The notes beneath the pieces are model-generated. The model had not been told where the DNA came from. It ran no database searches and was given only the letters and a program-made list of their open reading frames with translations. 38,583 bases of DNA from an uncultured Collinsella sp. (GTDB lineage Bacteria; Actinomycetota; Coriobacteriia; Coriobacteriales; Coriobacteriaceae), in the NCBI GenBank assembly GCA_902494585.1, contig CABUUD010000008.1, positions 1-38,583 on the forward strand, in the 5' to 3' direction. Position numbers and translations under genes: made by a program. Below, piece by piece: positions 31,092 to 38,583 of this stretch (its first letter is position 1; the number at the start of each line of letters is the position of its first letter).

Positions 31092-31733
31092 CTACTCCTC
31101 GCCCGTCAGCTTGGCGGACAGATGCTCGAGCGCGTGGAAACGATGGCTGATGGCGTTCTTCTCGTCAGCCGTCAGCTCGGCCATGGTCTTGCCCGGCGTG
31201 TCGACCGGCAGGAACAGCGGGTCGTAGCCAAAGCCGTGATCGCCGCGGCCCTCGTGTGCGATAGTGCCCTCGCAGGCGCCCTCACCATAGGTGACCAAAC
31301 CGTCCGTGTCGATGAGCGCAACGACGCTCATAAAGCGCGCGGTGCGATCCTCGTCGGCCACGCCTTCCAGGTTAACGAGCAGCTTGGCGTTGTTGGCGGC
31401 ATCGTCGCCGTGCACGCCCGCATAGCGCGCGCTATACACGCCCGGCTCGCCGTCCAGGGCATCAACGACCAAGCCCGAATCGTCGGCAATGGCCATGAGC
31501 CCCGTCTCTTCGACCGCGGCTTGGCCCTTGATGATGGCGTTCTCCAAAAACGTCGTGCCGTTTTCCTCGGGATCCTCAAAATCGCCCAGCTGGCCGAGCG
31601 CTACAAAGCGCACCTCGGGCATAACCTTGCCCAAAATGGCCTCGATCTCAGTGAGCTTATGGGCGTTGCCCGTTGCCACGACGATGGTCGCCGCCGGGTC
31701 GAGGGTGTCGATGTCGATCTTCTCAAGTGCCAT
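31092..31733 (-). CDS. rdgB: XTP/dITP diphosphatase (HAM1 family)
   Basis: Hydrolyses non-canonical purine triphosphates to monophosphates, keeping them out of DNA and RNA. It has 213 residues. Motifs are VVATGNAHKLTEIEAIL near the N-terminus, FLENAIIKGQAAVEETGLMAIADDSGLVVDAL (catalytic Asp), YSARYAG, and late GFGYDPLFLP ... ISHRFHAL. An AAGGAG site precedes the ATG. It shares the operon with dtd. The 143-nt gap to rph contains a hairpin that overlaps the rph stop, so rdgB-dtd may also have their own promoter. Confidence 0.95.
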   Translation of the reverse strand: MALEKIDIDTLDPAATIVVATGNAHKLTEIEAILGKVMPEVRFVALGQLGDFEDPEENGTTFLENAIIKGQAAVEETGLMAIADDSGLVVDALDGEPGVYSARYAGVHGDDAANNAKLLVNLEGVADEDRTARFMSVVALIDTDGLVTYGEGACEGTIAHEGRGDHGFGYDPLFLPVDTPGKTMAELTADEKNAISHRFHALEHLSAKLTGEE

Positions 31734-31841
31734 GAGTGGTCTCCTTGTCTCTATAGCAATGCCGCGCCGAGGGCGACGAGGGCCTCTGCCTCTCCCCTCT
31801 CAATCAACGGCTGTCTTGTGCCTAGACGTCTCCGCAGATAA

Positions 31842-31878
31842 AACCTACCAAATTAAACCTGTCCCTTTTTGGTAGGTT
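31842..31878 (-). other. Hairpin overlapping the rph stop codon, loop with GGGACAGGTT
   Basis: 11-bp perfect stem: AACCTACCAAA (31842-31852) with TTTGGTAGGTT (31868-31878). The second arm overlaps the rph stop codon (31877-31879). The minus-strand loop reads AAGGGACAGGTTTAA, and TTTTATC follows the stem. It may work as a terminator. The loop motif is shared with 24097-24129. Confidence 0.65.
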
Positions 31879-32602
31879 AGGCGAGGGCTTGGCGCTGAAG
31901 CTCGATGAGCTCGGCGATACCTTTGTCGCCCAGGTCGAGCAGGGCGTTGAGGCGCTTACGGTCGAAGGGCGCCTGCTCGCCGGTGCCCTGGAGCTCGATC
32001 ATCTCACCGGTGTCGGTGGCGACGAGGTTCATGTCGACCTCGGCATGGCTGTCCTCGGAATAATCCAAGTCGAGCAGAGTGTTGCCGTCGACAACGCCCA
32101 TGGAGATGGCAGCCACCTGGCCGATAAGCGGGATGCGCTCGATCTTGCCCGCCTCGACCCACATGGCGAGGGCGTCGTGCAGCGCCACCCAGGCGCCGGT
32201 GATGCTCGCTGTACGCGTGCCGCCATCGGCCTGAATCACATCGCAGTCGACGGTGACGGTGTACTCGCCGAGCGCCTTCATGTTGACGACGGTACGCAGG
32301 CTGCGGCCAATGAGGCGCTCGATCTCCATGGAGCGGCCCTTGCGGTTGGCGTGCTCGCGCTTGCAGCGCTTGCCGGTCGACGCCGGCAGCATGGCGTATT
32401 CCGCGGTCACCCAGCCGGCCTTAGCTCCCTTTCGCCAGCCCGGCACGCCCTCCTCGATAGTGGCGGCGCACAGCACGCGCGTGTCACCGAACTCGGCCAG
32501 ACACGAGCCGTGAGCGTGCTTCATGACGCCACGGGTGAGCTTAACGGGGCGCAACTCGTTGGCGGCGCGACCGTTGGCGCGGTTGACCTGCATGTACTCC
32601 AT
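31877..32602 (-). CDS. rph: Ribonuclease PH
   Basis: Phosphorolytic 3'-5' exoribonuclease that trims tRNA 3' ends. It has 241 residues. Family motifs are RPVKLTRGVMKHAHGSCLAEFGDTRVLC at about 18-45, GWVTAEYAMLPAST, RIGRSLR-type (IERLIGRSLRTVV), DCDVIQADGGTRTASITGAWVAL with the phosphate-binding site, and LDLDYSEDSHAEVDMN (catalytic Asp pair). An AAAGGAA site lies 8 nt before the ATG. It is 54 nt downstream of murI. An 11-bp hairpin overlaps its stop codon. Confidence 0.96.
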   Translation of the reverse strand: MEYMQVNRANGRAANELRPVKLTRGVMKHAHGSCLAEFGDTRVLCAATIEEGVPGWRKGAKAGWVTAEYAMLPASTGKRCKREHANRKGRSMEIERLIGRSLRTVVNMKALGEYTVTVDCDVIQADGGTRTASITGAWVALHDALAMWVEAGKIERIPLIGQVAAISMGVVDGNTLLDLDYSEDSHAEVDMNLVATDTGEMIELQGTGEQAPFDRKRLNALLDLGDKGIAELIELQRQALA

Positions 32603-32656
32603 AGAAATTTCCTTTCGGCAAAAGATGTGGCGAAGGCTCTGGCAGCTGCCTTACAT

Positions 32657-33541
32657 CTATTTCAGCTCATCGATATCGATATGTTCGATGCTCTTGAGCG
32701 GCTGACCAAAGATAAAGCTGCCCGCCACCGCAAACTCGGCAATGTTATCGGCCGTCGTGGCAAAACGATGCTGCGGCTCGGCGGCGTCGCCCGCCAGCTG
32801 CTCGCGGCGTGTGAGGATATCGGTCAGCTCGCGTGTAGTCTCCTCGGCGGAACTTACGACGCGCACCCCAGGCCCCAGCGCATGGCGGATAGGTCCCACC
32901 AACAGCGGGAAATGCGTACAGCCGAGCACCACGGTATCGATACCGTGGTCGCGTAGCGGCTCAACCGTGGCACCCACCAGCGCACGCACGGCAGGCGTAT
33001 CGAAGATGTCCTCGTTCTCAAGCCACTGTTCCTGCAGATGTGCACCCGAGGCGAGCTCGTGTTCGACAACCTCGACAAAGCTCGAGGCAGGACAGCCGTA
33101 TACATCGACGCCGGCATCTAGATCCTGAATGGCGCGCGTGTAGGCGCCCGAGCGAATGGTGAGGTTGGTAGCGAGCACGCCCACGCGACGCGTACGCGTG
33201 CTGTTGATTGCTGCACGGGCACCCGGCGCGATCACGCCGATCACGGGAACGTCGAGCACCTGCTGGGCCAAACGCAAGGCCGCAGCGGTCGCCGTGTTGC
33301 AGGCGATGACCATAATCTTGACGTCGTGCTTCGAAAGCCAACGACCCGCCTGCAACGCAAACGAGCGCACCTCATCCTCGGTGCGCGTGCCGTAGGGGCA
33401 GCGCTTGGTGTCGCCAAAGTAGTAGACGGACTCGCGCGGCAGCGCCGTCGCGATGGCGCGCGCAACCGTCAGACCGCCCAAACCAGAATCGAACACGCCA
33501 ATCGGGCGCGTGTCGCCTGCCGAATTCTCGATATCGGACAT
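32657..33541 (-). CDS. murI: Glutamate racemase
   Basis: Supplies D-glutamate for peptidoglycan. It has 294 residues. The N-terminal IGVFDSGLGGLTVARAI supplies the general-base Asp/Ser, followed by YFGDTKRCPYG. The catalytic Cys pair is in VIACNTATAAAL (about 86) and VLGCTHFPLL (about 206). The His following the second Cys is present. The C-terminus from about 265 is slightly extended. It lies between the HAD phosphatase and rph, in the same strand group as murE, which fits joint expression of cell-wall precursors. Confidence 0.95.
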   Translation of the reverse strand: MSDIENSAGDTRPIGVFDSGLGGLTVARAIATALPRESVYYFGDTKRCPYGTRTEDEVRSFALQAGRWLSKHDVKIMVIACNTATAAALRLAQQVLDVPVIGVIAPGARAAINSTRTRRVGVLATNLTIRSGAYTRAIQDLDAGVDVYGCPASSFVEVVEHELASGAHLQEQWLENEDIFDTPAVRALVGATVEPLRDHGIDTVVLGCTHFPLLVGPIRHALGPGVRVVSSAEETTRELTDILTRREQLAGDAAEPQHRFATTADNIAEFAVAGSFIFGQPLKSIEHIDIDELK

Positions 33542-33592
33542 TACCTCACCAGTCTCTCTCGAAAAGACATGTCCAAGTGCGGCGGCGGCGCG

Positions 33593-34504
33593 CTACGAAC
33601 GCGCCGCGACCAGCAGCTCTGCCGTCGCCGCCCAACCGTCGACAATTTTGCCACGCGTAACGAAAGCGTTCTCGCAAGCAGCCAGGAACTCGGGCGCGCC
33701 GGCGCTCGTCAGGCCATTCTCGACCAGGCAGAACGTGCCCACGTGATCGGCCATGTAGAAGTCGGACTCGGAATCGCCGAGCGCGAGCGTCTCCTCGCGC
33801 TCGATCCCTAGGTGCTCGCAGAAGCGCGCAATGGCGACGCCTTTGTTGAGGCCCGCGGGGTTGATGTTGAATGCGCGACCGTCCTCGACGCGATCGAGCT
33901 CGAGCGTCGTCGGCTTGGACAGATGCGTCAGGTGACCGTTGCAGGCCCACACCAGGCCGCAGCCGGCCTCGTCCAGGATGGCCTGAACCTCATCGTCGGG
34001 CACATCGCCGCGCATGCCGACGGTGACCTCACGGTACTTGTAGCCGGTCGACATGTCGTTGTGATACTCGATCTTGTGCGGCCAGCGGGCGAGGATCTTC
34101 TCGCACACGCCGGTCTGCTCGATCATCTGGTGCGGCGTGAGGCCGCAAGAGGGGTCGTAGGGCATGTCGCCGGTCAGATACTCCCAATCGTTGGCTTTGA
34201 GGTCGTACATGACCAGGCCGCCCATCTCGCCGATGTAGGAGTTGAGACCGAGCACGCGCGCGTCCTCGTGGATCATGGTACGGTTGCGGCCAGAGGTGGG
34301 AACCACCTGAATACCAGCGCGAGCGAGCGCCACGACGGCCTCGACGAGTTTGGTCGAGGGGTTGCCGTCGTTGTCGCGCAGCACGCACGAGCCGGGTGCA
34401 AGCATCGTGGCATCCAGGTCGGTAAAGACGTACTTGACCTTGGCAAGACGCTCGCGCATCTCGCCCGAAAGCTCGGCAACGGTCGGCAGGATGTTGTGGG
34501 ACAT
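33593..34504 (-). CDS. HAD-superfamily (Cof/IIB-type) hydrolase
   Basis: Phosphatase of the haloacid dehalogenase superfamily, 303 residues from ATG 34504. That start has CGGAG upstream, and homology begins after it. Motif I is VFTDLDATML (nucleophile Asp at about 28). Motif II is VVPTSGRNRTM. A large type IIB cap covers about 95-215 (WPHKIEYHNDMSTGYKYREV). Motif III Lys is in NPAGLNKGVAI. Motif IV is LALGDSESDFYMADHVG. Substrates of this class are sugar phosphates or nucleotides. The one here is unknown, although the murE/murI context suggests cell-wall or sugar metabolism. The nucleophile motif reads DLDAT rather than DxDGT, which is tolerated in the family. Confidence 0.87.
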   Translation of the reverse strand: MSHNILPTVAELSGEMRERLAKVKYVFTDLDATMLAPGSCVLRDNDGNPSTKLVEAVVALARAGIQVVPTSGRNRTMIHEDARVLGLNSYIGEMGGLVMYDLKANDWEYLTGDMPYDPSCGLTPHQMIEQTGVCEKILARWPHKIEYHNDMSTGYKYREVTVGMRGDVPDDEVQAILDEAGCGLVWACNGHLTHLSKPTTLELDRVEDGRAFNINPAGLNKGVAIARFCEHLGIEREETLALGDSESDFYMADHVGTFCLVENGLTSAGAPEFLAACENAFVTRGKIVDGWAATAELLVAARS

Positions 34505-34535
34505 GGTCACTCCGTTTACATAGAAGGGGCTTGGT

Positions 34536-36053
34536 CTAGGCGTCGTACGCCGCAAGGATGCGCTTGAGAATCGAACCGTCGCGCTCACAAGGCTCGGGTC
34601 CGTTCTTGCGCAGCATACACTCTTCCTCGCCCTTACCGGTCACGATGACCACGGCAGGACGGACAGTTTCGCGCACGGCAGTCTCGATAGCGGCAACGCG
34701 ATCAGTCACGATTTGCCAGTTATCATTTCCCTGCGCTTGAACGTTGCGCGCGATCTCGGCGCAGATGTCCTCGACATCCTCGGGGCCGGGGTCATCCTCG
34801 GTAATCACGATTCGGTCGGCATACTTGCCAGCGGCGATGCCCATCGTGGTGCGTCGATCGACACCCTTACCGCCCGTAGCGCCAAATACAACCGCCAGCT
34901 CGCGCTCGGGATAGTTCTCGCGCAAGTCGCGCAGGAGTGTCTCGAGGCTCATGCCGTTATGTGCAAAATCGACGATGCCCAGGATTTTGCCCGATACGGA
35001 CGGATAGAGCTCCATACGACCGGGAACGAAGACGCCCTCAAAGCCATGGACGATACCCTCTTCGGAAATGCCCAGGGCCTCGGCGCAGGCAATAGCGGCA
35101 AGCGCGTTGGACACATTGAACTTAACCGGCGTGGGAATCACAATGTCACGCGTAAAACGGGGCGTGCGCACCGTTGCCACCACGCCGCAGTCGCCATTGC
35201 GAATCGCCAGCGCAAGCACGTCGGCACGCTCGTCGGTCAGGGAGAACGTCACCGTACGTTCGCAACGAGATGCCGCCTCGAGCACGCGATCGACCTTATC
35301 CATATCGAGATTGACCACGGCAAAACGGCTCTGCGAGAAGATTTTGAGCTTGCTGGCAAAGTAATCCTCGAGCGTCGGATGCTCAATCGGCGAAATGTGA
35401 TCCTCGCCGATATTGGTAAAGGCGCCGACTTCAAAGTCAATCTTGCCCGTGCGCTCGTATTTGAGGCCCTGACTCGATGCCTCCATAACCAGCCACGGGG
35501 CACCCGCCTCCGCAGCATGTGCGATGCGAGACTGCAGCAGGAAGGATTCGGGGGTCGTCAGCTTGGAAGGGCCCGTCTCGATGCCGTCATCGAACTCAAT
35601 GCCCGTATTAAGAGCGGGTCGATGACAGCCCTTAAGCTTGGCCTCGTTGGCGAGGATGCCGCGCAGATAAAAGCTGCAGGTCGACTTGCCCTTGGTGCCT
35701 GTAAAGGCGCAGACCTTCACCTTACCCGACGGGTGCCCATAAAAGGCATCTGCCACCACGGCGAGCGTGCGACGAATATCGCTCACAATCACCGCGGGAA
35801 GATCAACATCGTAATCGACCGCGGAAACGTAGGCCACGGCGCCATCGGCGATTGCCGAAAGCAGGTACTCGCGCTTAAACGCACGGCCTTTGCAGACAAA
35901 CAACGTGCCCGGACGCACCTGGCGCGAGTCATCAGTCGCAAACTCAATGCGCTGGTCGCACGAAGCGCTCGGTCTGGAAACAACAAGGTCATCTTCCTCG
36001 AGCAACTCTATATAGCGCATCAGAGTTAGCTTCTCTTGTGTCGGACTCGACAT
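34536..36053 (-). CDS. murE: UDP-N-acetylmuramyl-tripeptide synthetase, MurE type (probably L-Lys/L-Orn adding)
   Basis: Adds the third amino acid to UDP-MurNAc-L-Ala-D-Glu. It has 505 residues from ATG 36053 (GAGAGAGG upstream). The 56-codon in-frame extension has no family look. The N-terminal uridine-binding domain has FATDDSRQVRPGTLFVCKG. The central ATPase has GTKGKST at 119-125, MEASSQGL, and NIGEDH at 214-219. The C-terminal domain has FVPGRME and VDFAHNGMSLETLL. The amino-acid-selecting motif is EDDPGPED at 419-426: the DNPR Arg that holds meso-diaminopimelate is replaced by Gly. This whole stretch resembles streptococcal L-lysine MurE. Collinsella peptidoglycan is known to be non-mDAP (ornithine type), which agrees. 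Exact substrate is inference. Confidence 0.88.
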   Translation of the reverse strand: MSSPTQEKLTLMRYIELLEEDDLVVSRPSASCDQRIEFATDDSRQVRPGTLFVCKGRAFKREYLLSAIADGAVAYVSAVDYDVDLPAVIVSDIRRTLAVVADAFYGHPSGKVKVCAFTGTKGKSTCSFYLRGILANEAKLKGCHRPALNTGIEFDDGIETGPSKLTTPESFLLQSRIAHAAEAGAPWLVMEASSQGLKYERTGKIDFEVGAFTNIGEDHISPIEHPTLEDYFASKLKIFSQSRFAVVNLDMDKVDRVLEAASRCERTVTFSLTDERADVLALAIRNGDCGVVATVRTPRFTRDIVIPTPVKFNVSNALAAIACAEALGISEEGIVHGFEGVFVPGRMELYPSVSGKILGIVDFAHNGMSLETLLRDLRENYPERELAVVFGATGGKGVDRRTTMGIAAGKYADRIVITEDDPGPEDVEDICAEIARNVQAQGNDNWQIVTDRVAAIETAVRETVRPAVVIVTGKGEEECMLRKNGPEPCERDGSILKRILAAYDA

Positions 36054-36186
36054 ACAAAGACCTCTCTCGCTAAATTCAACCTTAAAGGGCAGAAGGCGTC
36101 CCGCGGCAGAAACGATGAAACATTCTGTATTATCAACCATCCTAATATGCCACCTGACCTTGCGCGCATCACAGCCTTCTAAAAAA

Positions 36187-36214
36187 TTGCATGGACTGTG
36201 CCGTGGTCTAATAA
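36187..36214 (+). promoter_or_regulatory. Promoter-like element upstream of asnB
   Basis: TTGCAT (36187-36192), a 16-nt spacer and TAATAA (36209-36214), on the plus strand. Predicted start is near 36221, so the RNA would run into the terminator at 36283-36327. The rest of the divergent murE/asnB gap 36054-36452 holds no gene. A second hairpin, CTGCCGCAA/TTGCGGCAG, lies near 36400-36420. Confidence 0.5.
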
Positions 36215-36282
36215 ATGGCAACAGTGTTCACCCCGTGTAAAACCAAGGAAATCTGGGTGCTGTTCTTTAACATAGCGTTCGC

Positions 36283-36328
36283 AACCACGTCCCGCCGCTT
36301 CGCCTGAAGATCGGGACGTGGTTTTTTC
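36283..36328 (+). terminator. Orphan intrinsic terminator 125 nt before asnB
   Basis: 12-bp perfect stem AACCACGTCCCG (36283-36294) and complement (36312-36323), 17-nt loop and six T (36322-36327). It works only on the plus strand, yet no plus-strand gene lies upstream. With the promoter at 36187 it would make an RNA of about 105 nt, or attenuate asnB. Confidence 0.8.
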
Positions 36329-36452
36329 GGTTCGCTCGGCGCTTATGCCCTATCACGAAACAAAAGATTGGCATGATAGTAAAGATTATTTGACATCAGC
36401 TGCCGCAATCCTTGCGGCAGTACACCTGAGCCGTCAGCAGAAAGGATCTTGC

Positions 36453-38321
36453 ATGTGCGGTTTTGTCGGTTTTACCGGTACAGATGAACAGAGTGAGCTG
36501 GTTCTCACGGCCATGATGAATCGCATCATCCACCGTGGTCCCGATATGGGCGGCCAGCATATCGTCGACAACGTTGCCCTTGGTTTTCGTCGTCTTTCGA
36601 TTCTCGATCTTTCCGAAGCTGGAGCCCAGCCCATGTCGAGCGACGACGGCAAGGTCACGATTGTCTTCAACGGAGAGATCTACAACTTCCAGGAGCTTCG
36701 CGCCGAGCTGGAGGCGGCCGGCTACGCCTTCCACTGCAACGCTGATACCGAAGTCCTGGTACACGGTTACGAGGAGTGGGGCGAGGACCTGGTCAACCGT
36801 CTGCGCGGCATGTACGCGTTCGTGATTCACGACCAGAACAAGAACAAACTCTTTGGTGCTCGTGACATCTTTGGTATCAAGCCGTTCTATTACTACCAGG
36901 CATCCGATGGCTCGCTGCTGTTTGGCTCCGAGATCAAGAGCTTCCTGGACCATCCCAAGTTTGAGAAGGCTGTCAACCACGACGCGCTGCGCCCCTACCT
37001 GACGCTGCAATTCCCCGCCACGGAGGAGACCTTCTTTAAGGGCGTGTTCAAGCTTGCCCCGGCGCATTGCTTTACGTATGACCTGACGACCAACACCATG
37101 GACATCAAGCGTTACTGGAGCTGTGACTTCACCGACGACAACTCCAAGACCTTCGAGGAGTACGTGGACGAATGCGACAAGGTCGTGCACGAAAGCGTCG
37201 CTGCGCACCGAATCGCCGATGTTAAGGTGGGCTCGTTCCTTTCTGGCGGTGTGGACTCCAGCTACATTGCCGCCTGTCTCATGCCCGACACCACGTATTC
37301 TGTCGGCTTCGATTACAAGAACTTCAACGAGACCAACTACGCCGCCGAGCTTTCCGACAAGCTGGGCATCAAGAACGTGCGCAAGATGATTACCGCCGAC
37401 GAGTTCTTTGATGCACTGCCCGATATCCAGTACCACATGGACGAGCCGCAATCGAACCTGTCCAGCGTGCCGCTGTACTATCTGGCGCAGATGGCTTCCA
37501 AGGAGGTCACCGTCGTCCTTTCGGGCGAGGGTGCCGACGAGCTGTTTGCCGGCTATGAGTGGTACGAGGACACCCCCGAGATGCGCACTTTTAAGAAGCG
37601 CGTGCCGCTCGGCGTACGTCGCGCCCTGGGCTCACTCGTTCAGCATCTCCCCTACTTTAAGGGCCACAACTTCCTGACGAAATGCGCCGAGGTTCCCGAG
37701 CGCTGGTATGTGGGTCAGGCCAAGGTGTTCGATCCCTCCGAGGTCGACGAGGTGCTCAAGCCCGCTTATGACACCGGCAAGAACGCCGCCGAGATGTGCG
37801 CCGAGTACTACAAGCAGGTTCCCAACTGCTGCGAGCTTTCCAAGAAACAGTATCTGGATATGAACATGTGGCTACCGGGCGACATTCTGCTCAAGGCCGA
37901 CAAGATGTGCATGGCGCATTCTCTTGAGCTTCGCGTCCCGTTCCTGGACAAGAAGGTCATGGAGTTTGCCGAGCACATTCCCGCCAACTACCGTGTTAAC
38001 GAAGAAGGCTGCAAGCTCGTTCTGCGTCACGCTGCCAACCGCACGCTGCCCGACGAGTGGGCAACGCGCAAGAAGGTGGGCTTCCCCGTACCGGTCAAGT
38101 TCTGGCTGCGCGAGCAAAAGTACTACGACTACGTAAAGGAATACTTCACCGCACCGTGGGCCGCCGATTTCTTTGACACCGATGCGCTCATGAAACTGCT
38201 CGACGATCACTTTAAGGGCCGCGCGCTCAACCAGCGCAAGATCTATACCACGCTGACGTTCCTCATTTGGTACAAGCGCTTCTTTATCGACGAGAACAAG
38301 AGCACCGAAGTCGCCGCTTAG
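36453..38321 (+). CDS. asnB: Asparagine synthase (glutamine-hydrolysing)
   Basis: Converts aspartate to asparagine using glutamine as nitrogen donor and ATP. It has 622 residues. The start is fixed at ATG 36453 because Cys2 of MCGFVGF must be the N-terminal nucleophile of the class II glutaminase; AAAGGA lies upstream. The glutaminase domain covers about 1-200 (RRLSILDLSEAGAQPM, FNGEIYNFQELR, GMYAF). The synthetase domain has the PP-loop SGGVDSS at 264-270, followed by LSGEGADELFAGYEWY and the C-terminal LELRVPFLDKKVMEFA. It is divergent from murE, and tRNA-Val follows. Confidence 0.96.
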   Translation: MCGFVGFTGTDEQSELVLTAMMNRIIHRGPDMGGQHIVDNVALGFRRLSILDLSEAGAQPMSSDDGKVTIVFNGEIYNFQELRAELEAAGYAFHCNADTEVLVHGYEEWGEDLVNRLRGMYAFVIHDQNKNKLFGARDIFGIKPFYYYQASDGSLLFGSEIKSFLDHPKFEKAVNHDALRPYLTLQFPATEETFFKGVFKLAPAHCFTYDLTTNTMDIKRYWSCDFTDDNSKTFEEYVDECDKVVHESVAAHRIADVKVGSFLSGGVDSSYIAACLMPDTTYSVGFDYKNFNETNYAAELSDKLGIKNVRKMITADEFFDALPDIQYHMDEPQSNLSSVPLYYLAQMASKEVTVVLSGEGADELFAGYEWYEDTPEMRTFKKRVPLGVRRALGSLVQHLPYFKGHNFLTKCAEVPERWYVGQAKVFDPSEVDEVLKPAYDTGKNAAEMCAEYYKQVPNCCELSKKQYLDMNMWLPGDILLKADKMCMAHSLELRVPFLDKKVMEFAEHIPANYRVNEEGCKLVLRHAANRTLPDEWATRKKVGFPVPVKFWLREQKYYDYVKEYFTAPWAADFFDTDALMKLLDDHFKGRALNQRKIYTTLTFLIWYKRFFIDENKSTEVAA

Positions 38322-38362
38322 ATTTCGTTATGAATTAGCGGTGAACCACGCAGGGTTTCCGC

Positions 38363-38368
38363 TATACT
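38363..38368 (+). promoter_or_regulatory. Possible -10 box of tRNA-Val
   Basis: TATACT, 10 nt before the tRNA 5' end. The -35 region overlaps an imperfect inverted repeat (AGCGG...CCGCT, about 38338-38363). No clear -35 hexamer. Confidence 0.4.
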
Positions 38369-38378
38369 CAGTCCCTGC

Positions 38379-38454
38379 GGGCGATTGGCGCAACGGTTAG
38401 CGCAGGTGCTTTACACGCACAAGGCTGGGGGTTCGAATCCCTCATCGCCCACCA
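38379..38454 (+). tRNA. tRNA-Val (anticodon TAC)
   Basis: Acceptor GGGCGAT pairs with ATCGCCC. D arm GCGCAACGGTTAGCGC, anticodon loop TTTACAC, T arm GGGGG-TTCGAAT-CCCTC, and encoded CCA (38452-38454). It reads GTA (and other GTN) codons. Confidence 0.96.
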
Positions 38455-38464
38455 TTGAATTGTT

Positions 38465-38495
38465 AGGCCTCCAGTGATGGAGGCCTTTCTTTTTT
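38465..38495 (+). terminator. Terminator of tRNA-Val
   Basis: 9-bp perfect stem AGGCCTCCA/TGGAGGCCT (38465-38486), loop GTGA, tail TTTCTTTTTT. Confidence 0.92.
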
Positions 38496-38496
38496 G

Positions 38497-38583
38497 TGCC
38501 TGGTACATGGGATTCGAACCCGACAGGGTGCGGAGCTGAGGAAACGCGAAGCGTTTTCCAGCGCAGCACGCGAGGATCGGAGC
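38497..38583. other. Unexplained terminal sequence with T-arm-like box and palindrome
   Basis: The minus strand holds GGGTTCGAATCCC, as in a tRNA T arm, but with only three base pairs and no cloverleaf around it. A palindrome GGAAACGC-GAA-GCGTTTTCC follows at 38540-38559. It runs off the window edge, so it may be part of a larger element. Confidence 0.4.

Noticed and set aside
36318..36452. Long N-terminal extension of asnB
   Set aside because: The catalytic Cys must be residue 2 after Met removal, which fixes the start at 36453.
38497..38520. A fourth tRNA gene on the minus strand
   Set aside because: Only the T-loop block is present, with three base pairs, and no anticodon or D arm can be built.

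Overview
The window is about 38.6 kb of densely packed chromosomal DNA of moderately high GC. Gene order and content point to an anaerobic actinobacterium of the class Coriobacteriia, most likely Collinsella. Supporting points are the disA-ispD-ispF-cysS-rlmB-yacP order, a giant acyl-CoA-dehydratase activase, a MurE of the streptococcal (L-Lys/Orn) sequence type, and ThrE and DUF2798 membrane proteins. This is inference from protein sequence; there is no rRNA gene here to confirm it.

Layout. (1) 78-2855, + strand: a GH1 6-phospho-beta-glucosidase without a visible N-terminus, coupled to a beta-glucoside PTS EIIBC. (2) 2856-3640: an intergenic stretch with a terminator, a strikingly regular array of four inverted 15-16 bp repeats at 40-bp steps, and tRNA-Thr(TGT). 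(3) 3608-5027: a single-protein HipA-like kinase fused to a helix-turn-helix domain, behind a palindromic operator. (4) 10543 down to 5055, - strand: a housekeeping operon of disA, ispD, ispF, cysS, rlmB and a NYN (yacP) gene. A long nested stem structure lies between cysS and rlmB where mrnC sits in Bacillus. (5) 10619-13242, + strand: mntP with a structured leader, then a classical hipBA pair behind its own palindromic operator. (6) 17683 down to 13369, - strand: clpC and pepD. (7) 22988 down to 17876, - strand: a 1479-residue activase and an overlapping TetR regulator, with a perfect palindrome upstream. (8) 25698 down to 23270, - strand: a ThrE-type exporter and a DUF2798 membrane protein. 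(9) 30458 down to 26128, - strand: veg, ispE, tRNA-Pro(CGG), tatA, greA and a C-terminally extended lysS. (10) 36053 down to 30642, - strand: murE, a HAD phosphatase, murI, rph, rdgB and dtd. (11) 36187-38583, + strand: a promoter plus an orphan terminator ahead of asnB, tRNA-Val(TAC), and an unexplained terminal sequence.

How the genes fit together. Three MEP isoprenoid genes (ispD, ispF, ispE) occur in two operons. murE and murI share the peptidoglycan cluster. rdgB and dtd are quality-control enzymes for nucleotides and aminoacyl-tRNA. lysS, cysS and three tRNA genes serve translation. The accessory content is the PTS/GH1 sugar system, the two HipA-type kinases and the activase/TetR unit.

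The least explained material is non-coding. There are two families of hairpins that abut stop codons, the 103-nt nested stem between cysS and rlmB, the possible small RNA or attenuator upstream of asnB, and the 40-bp alternating repeat array. No insertion sequence, prophage or CRISPR array was seen.
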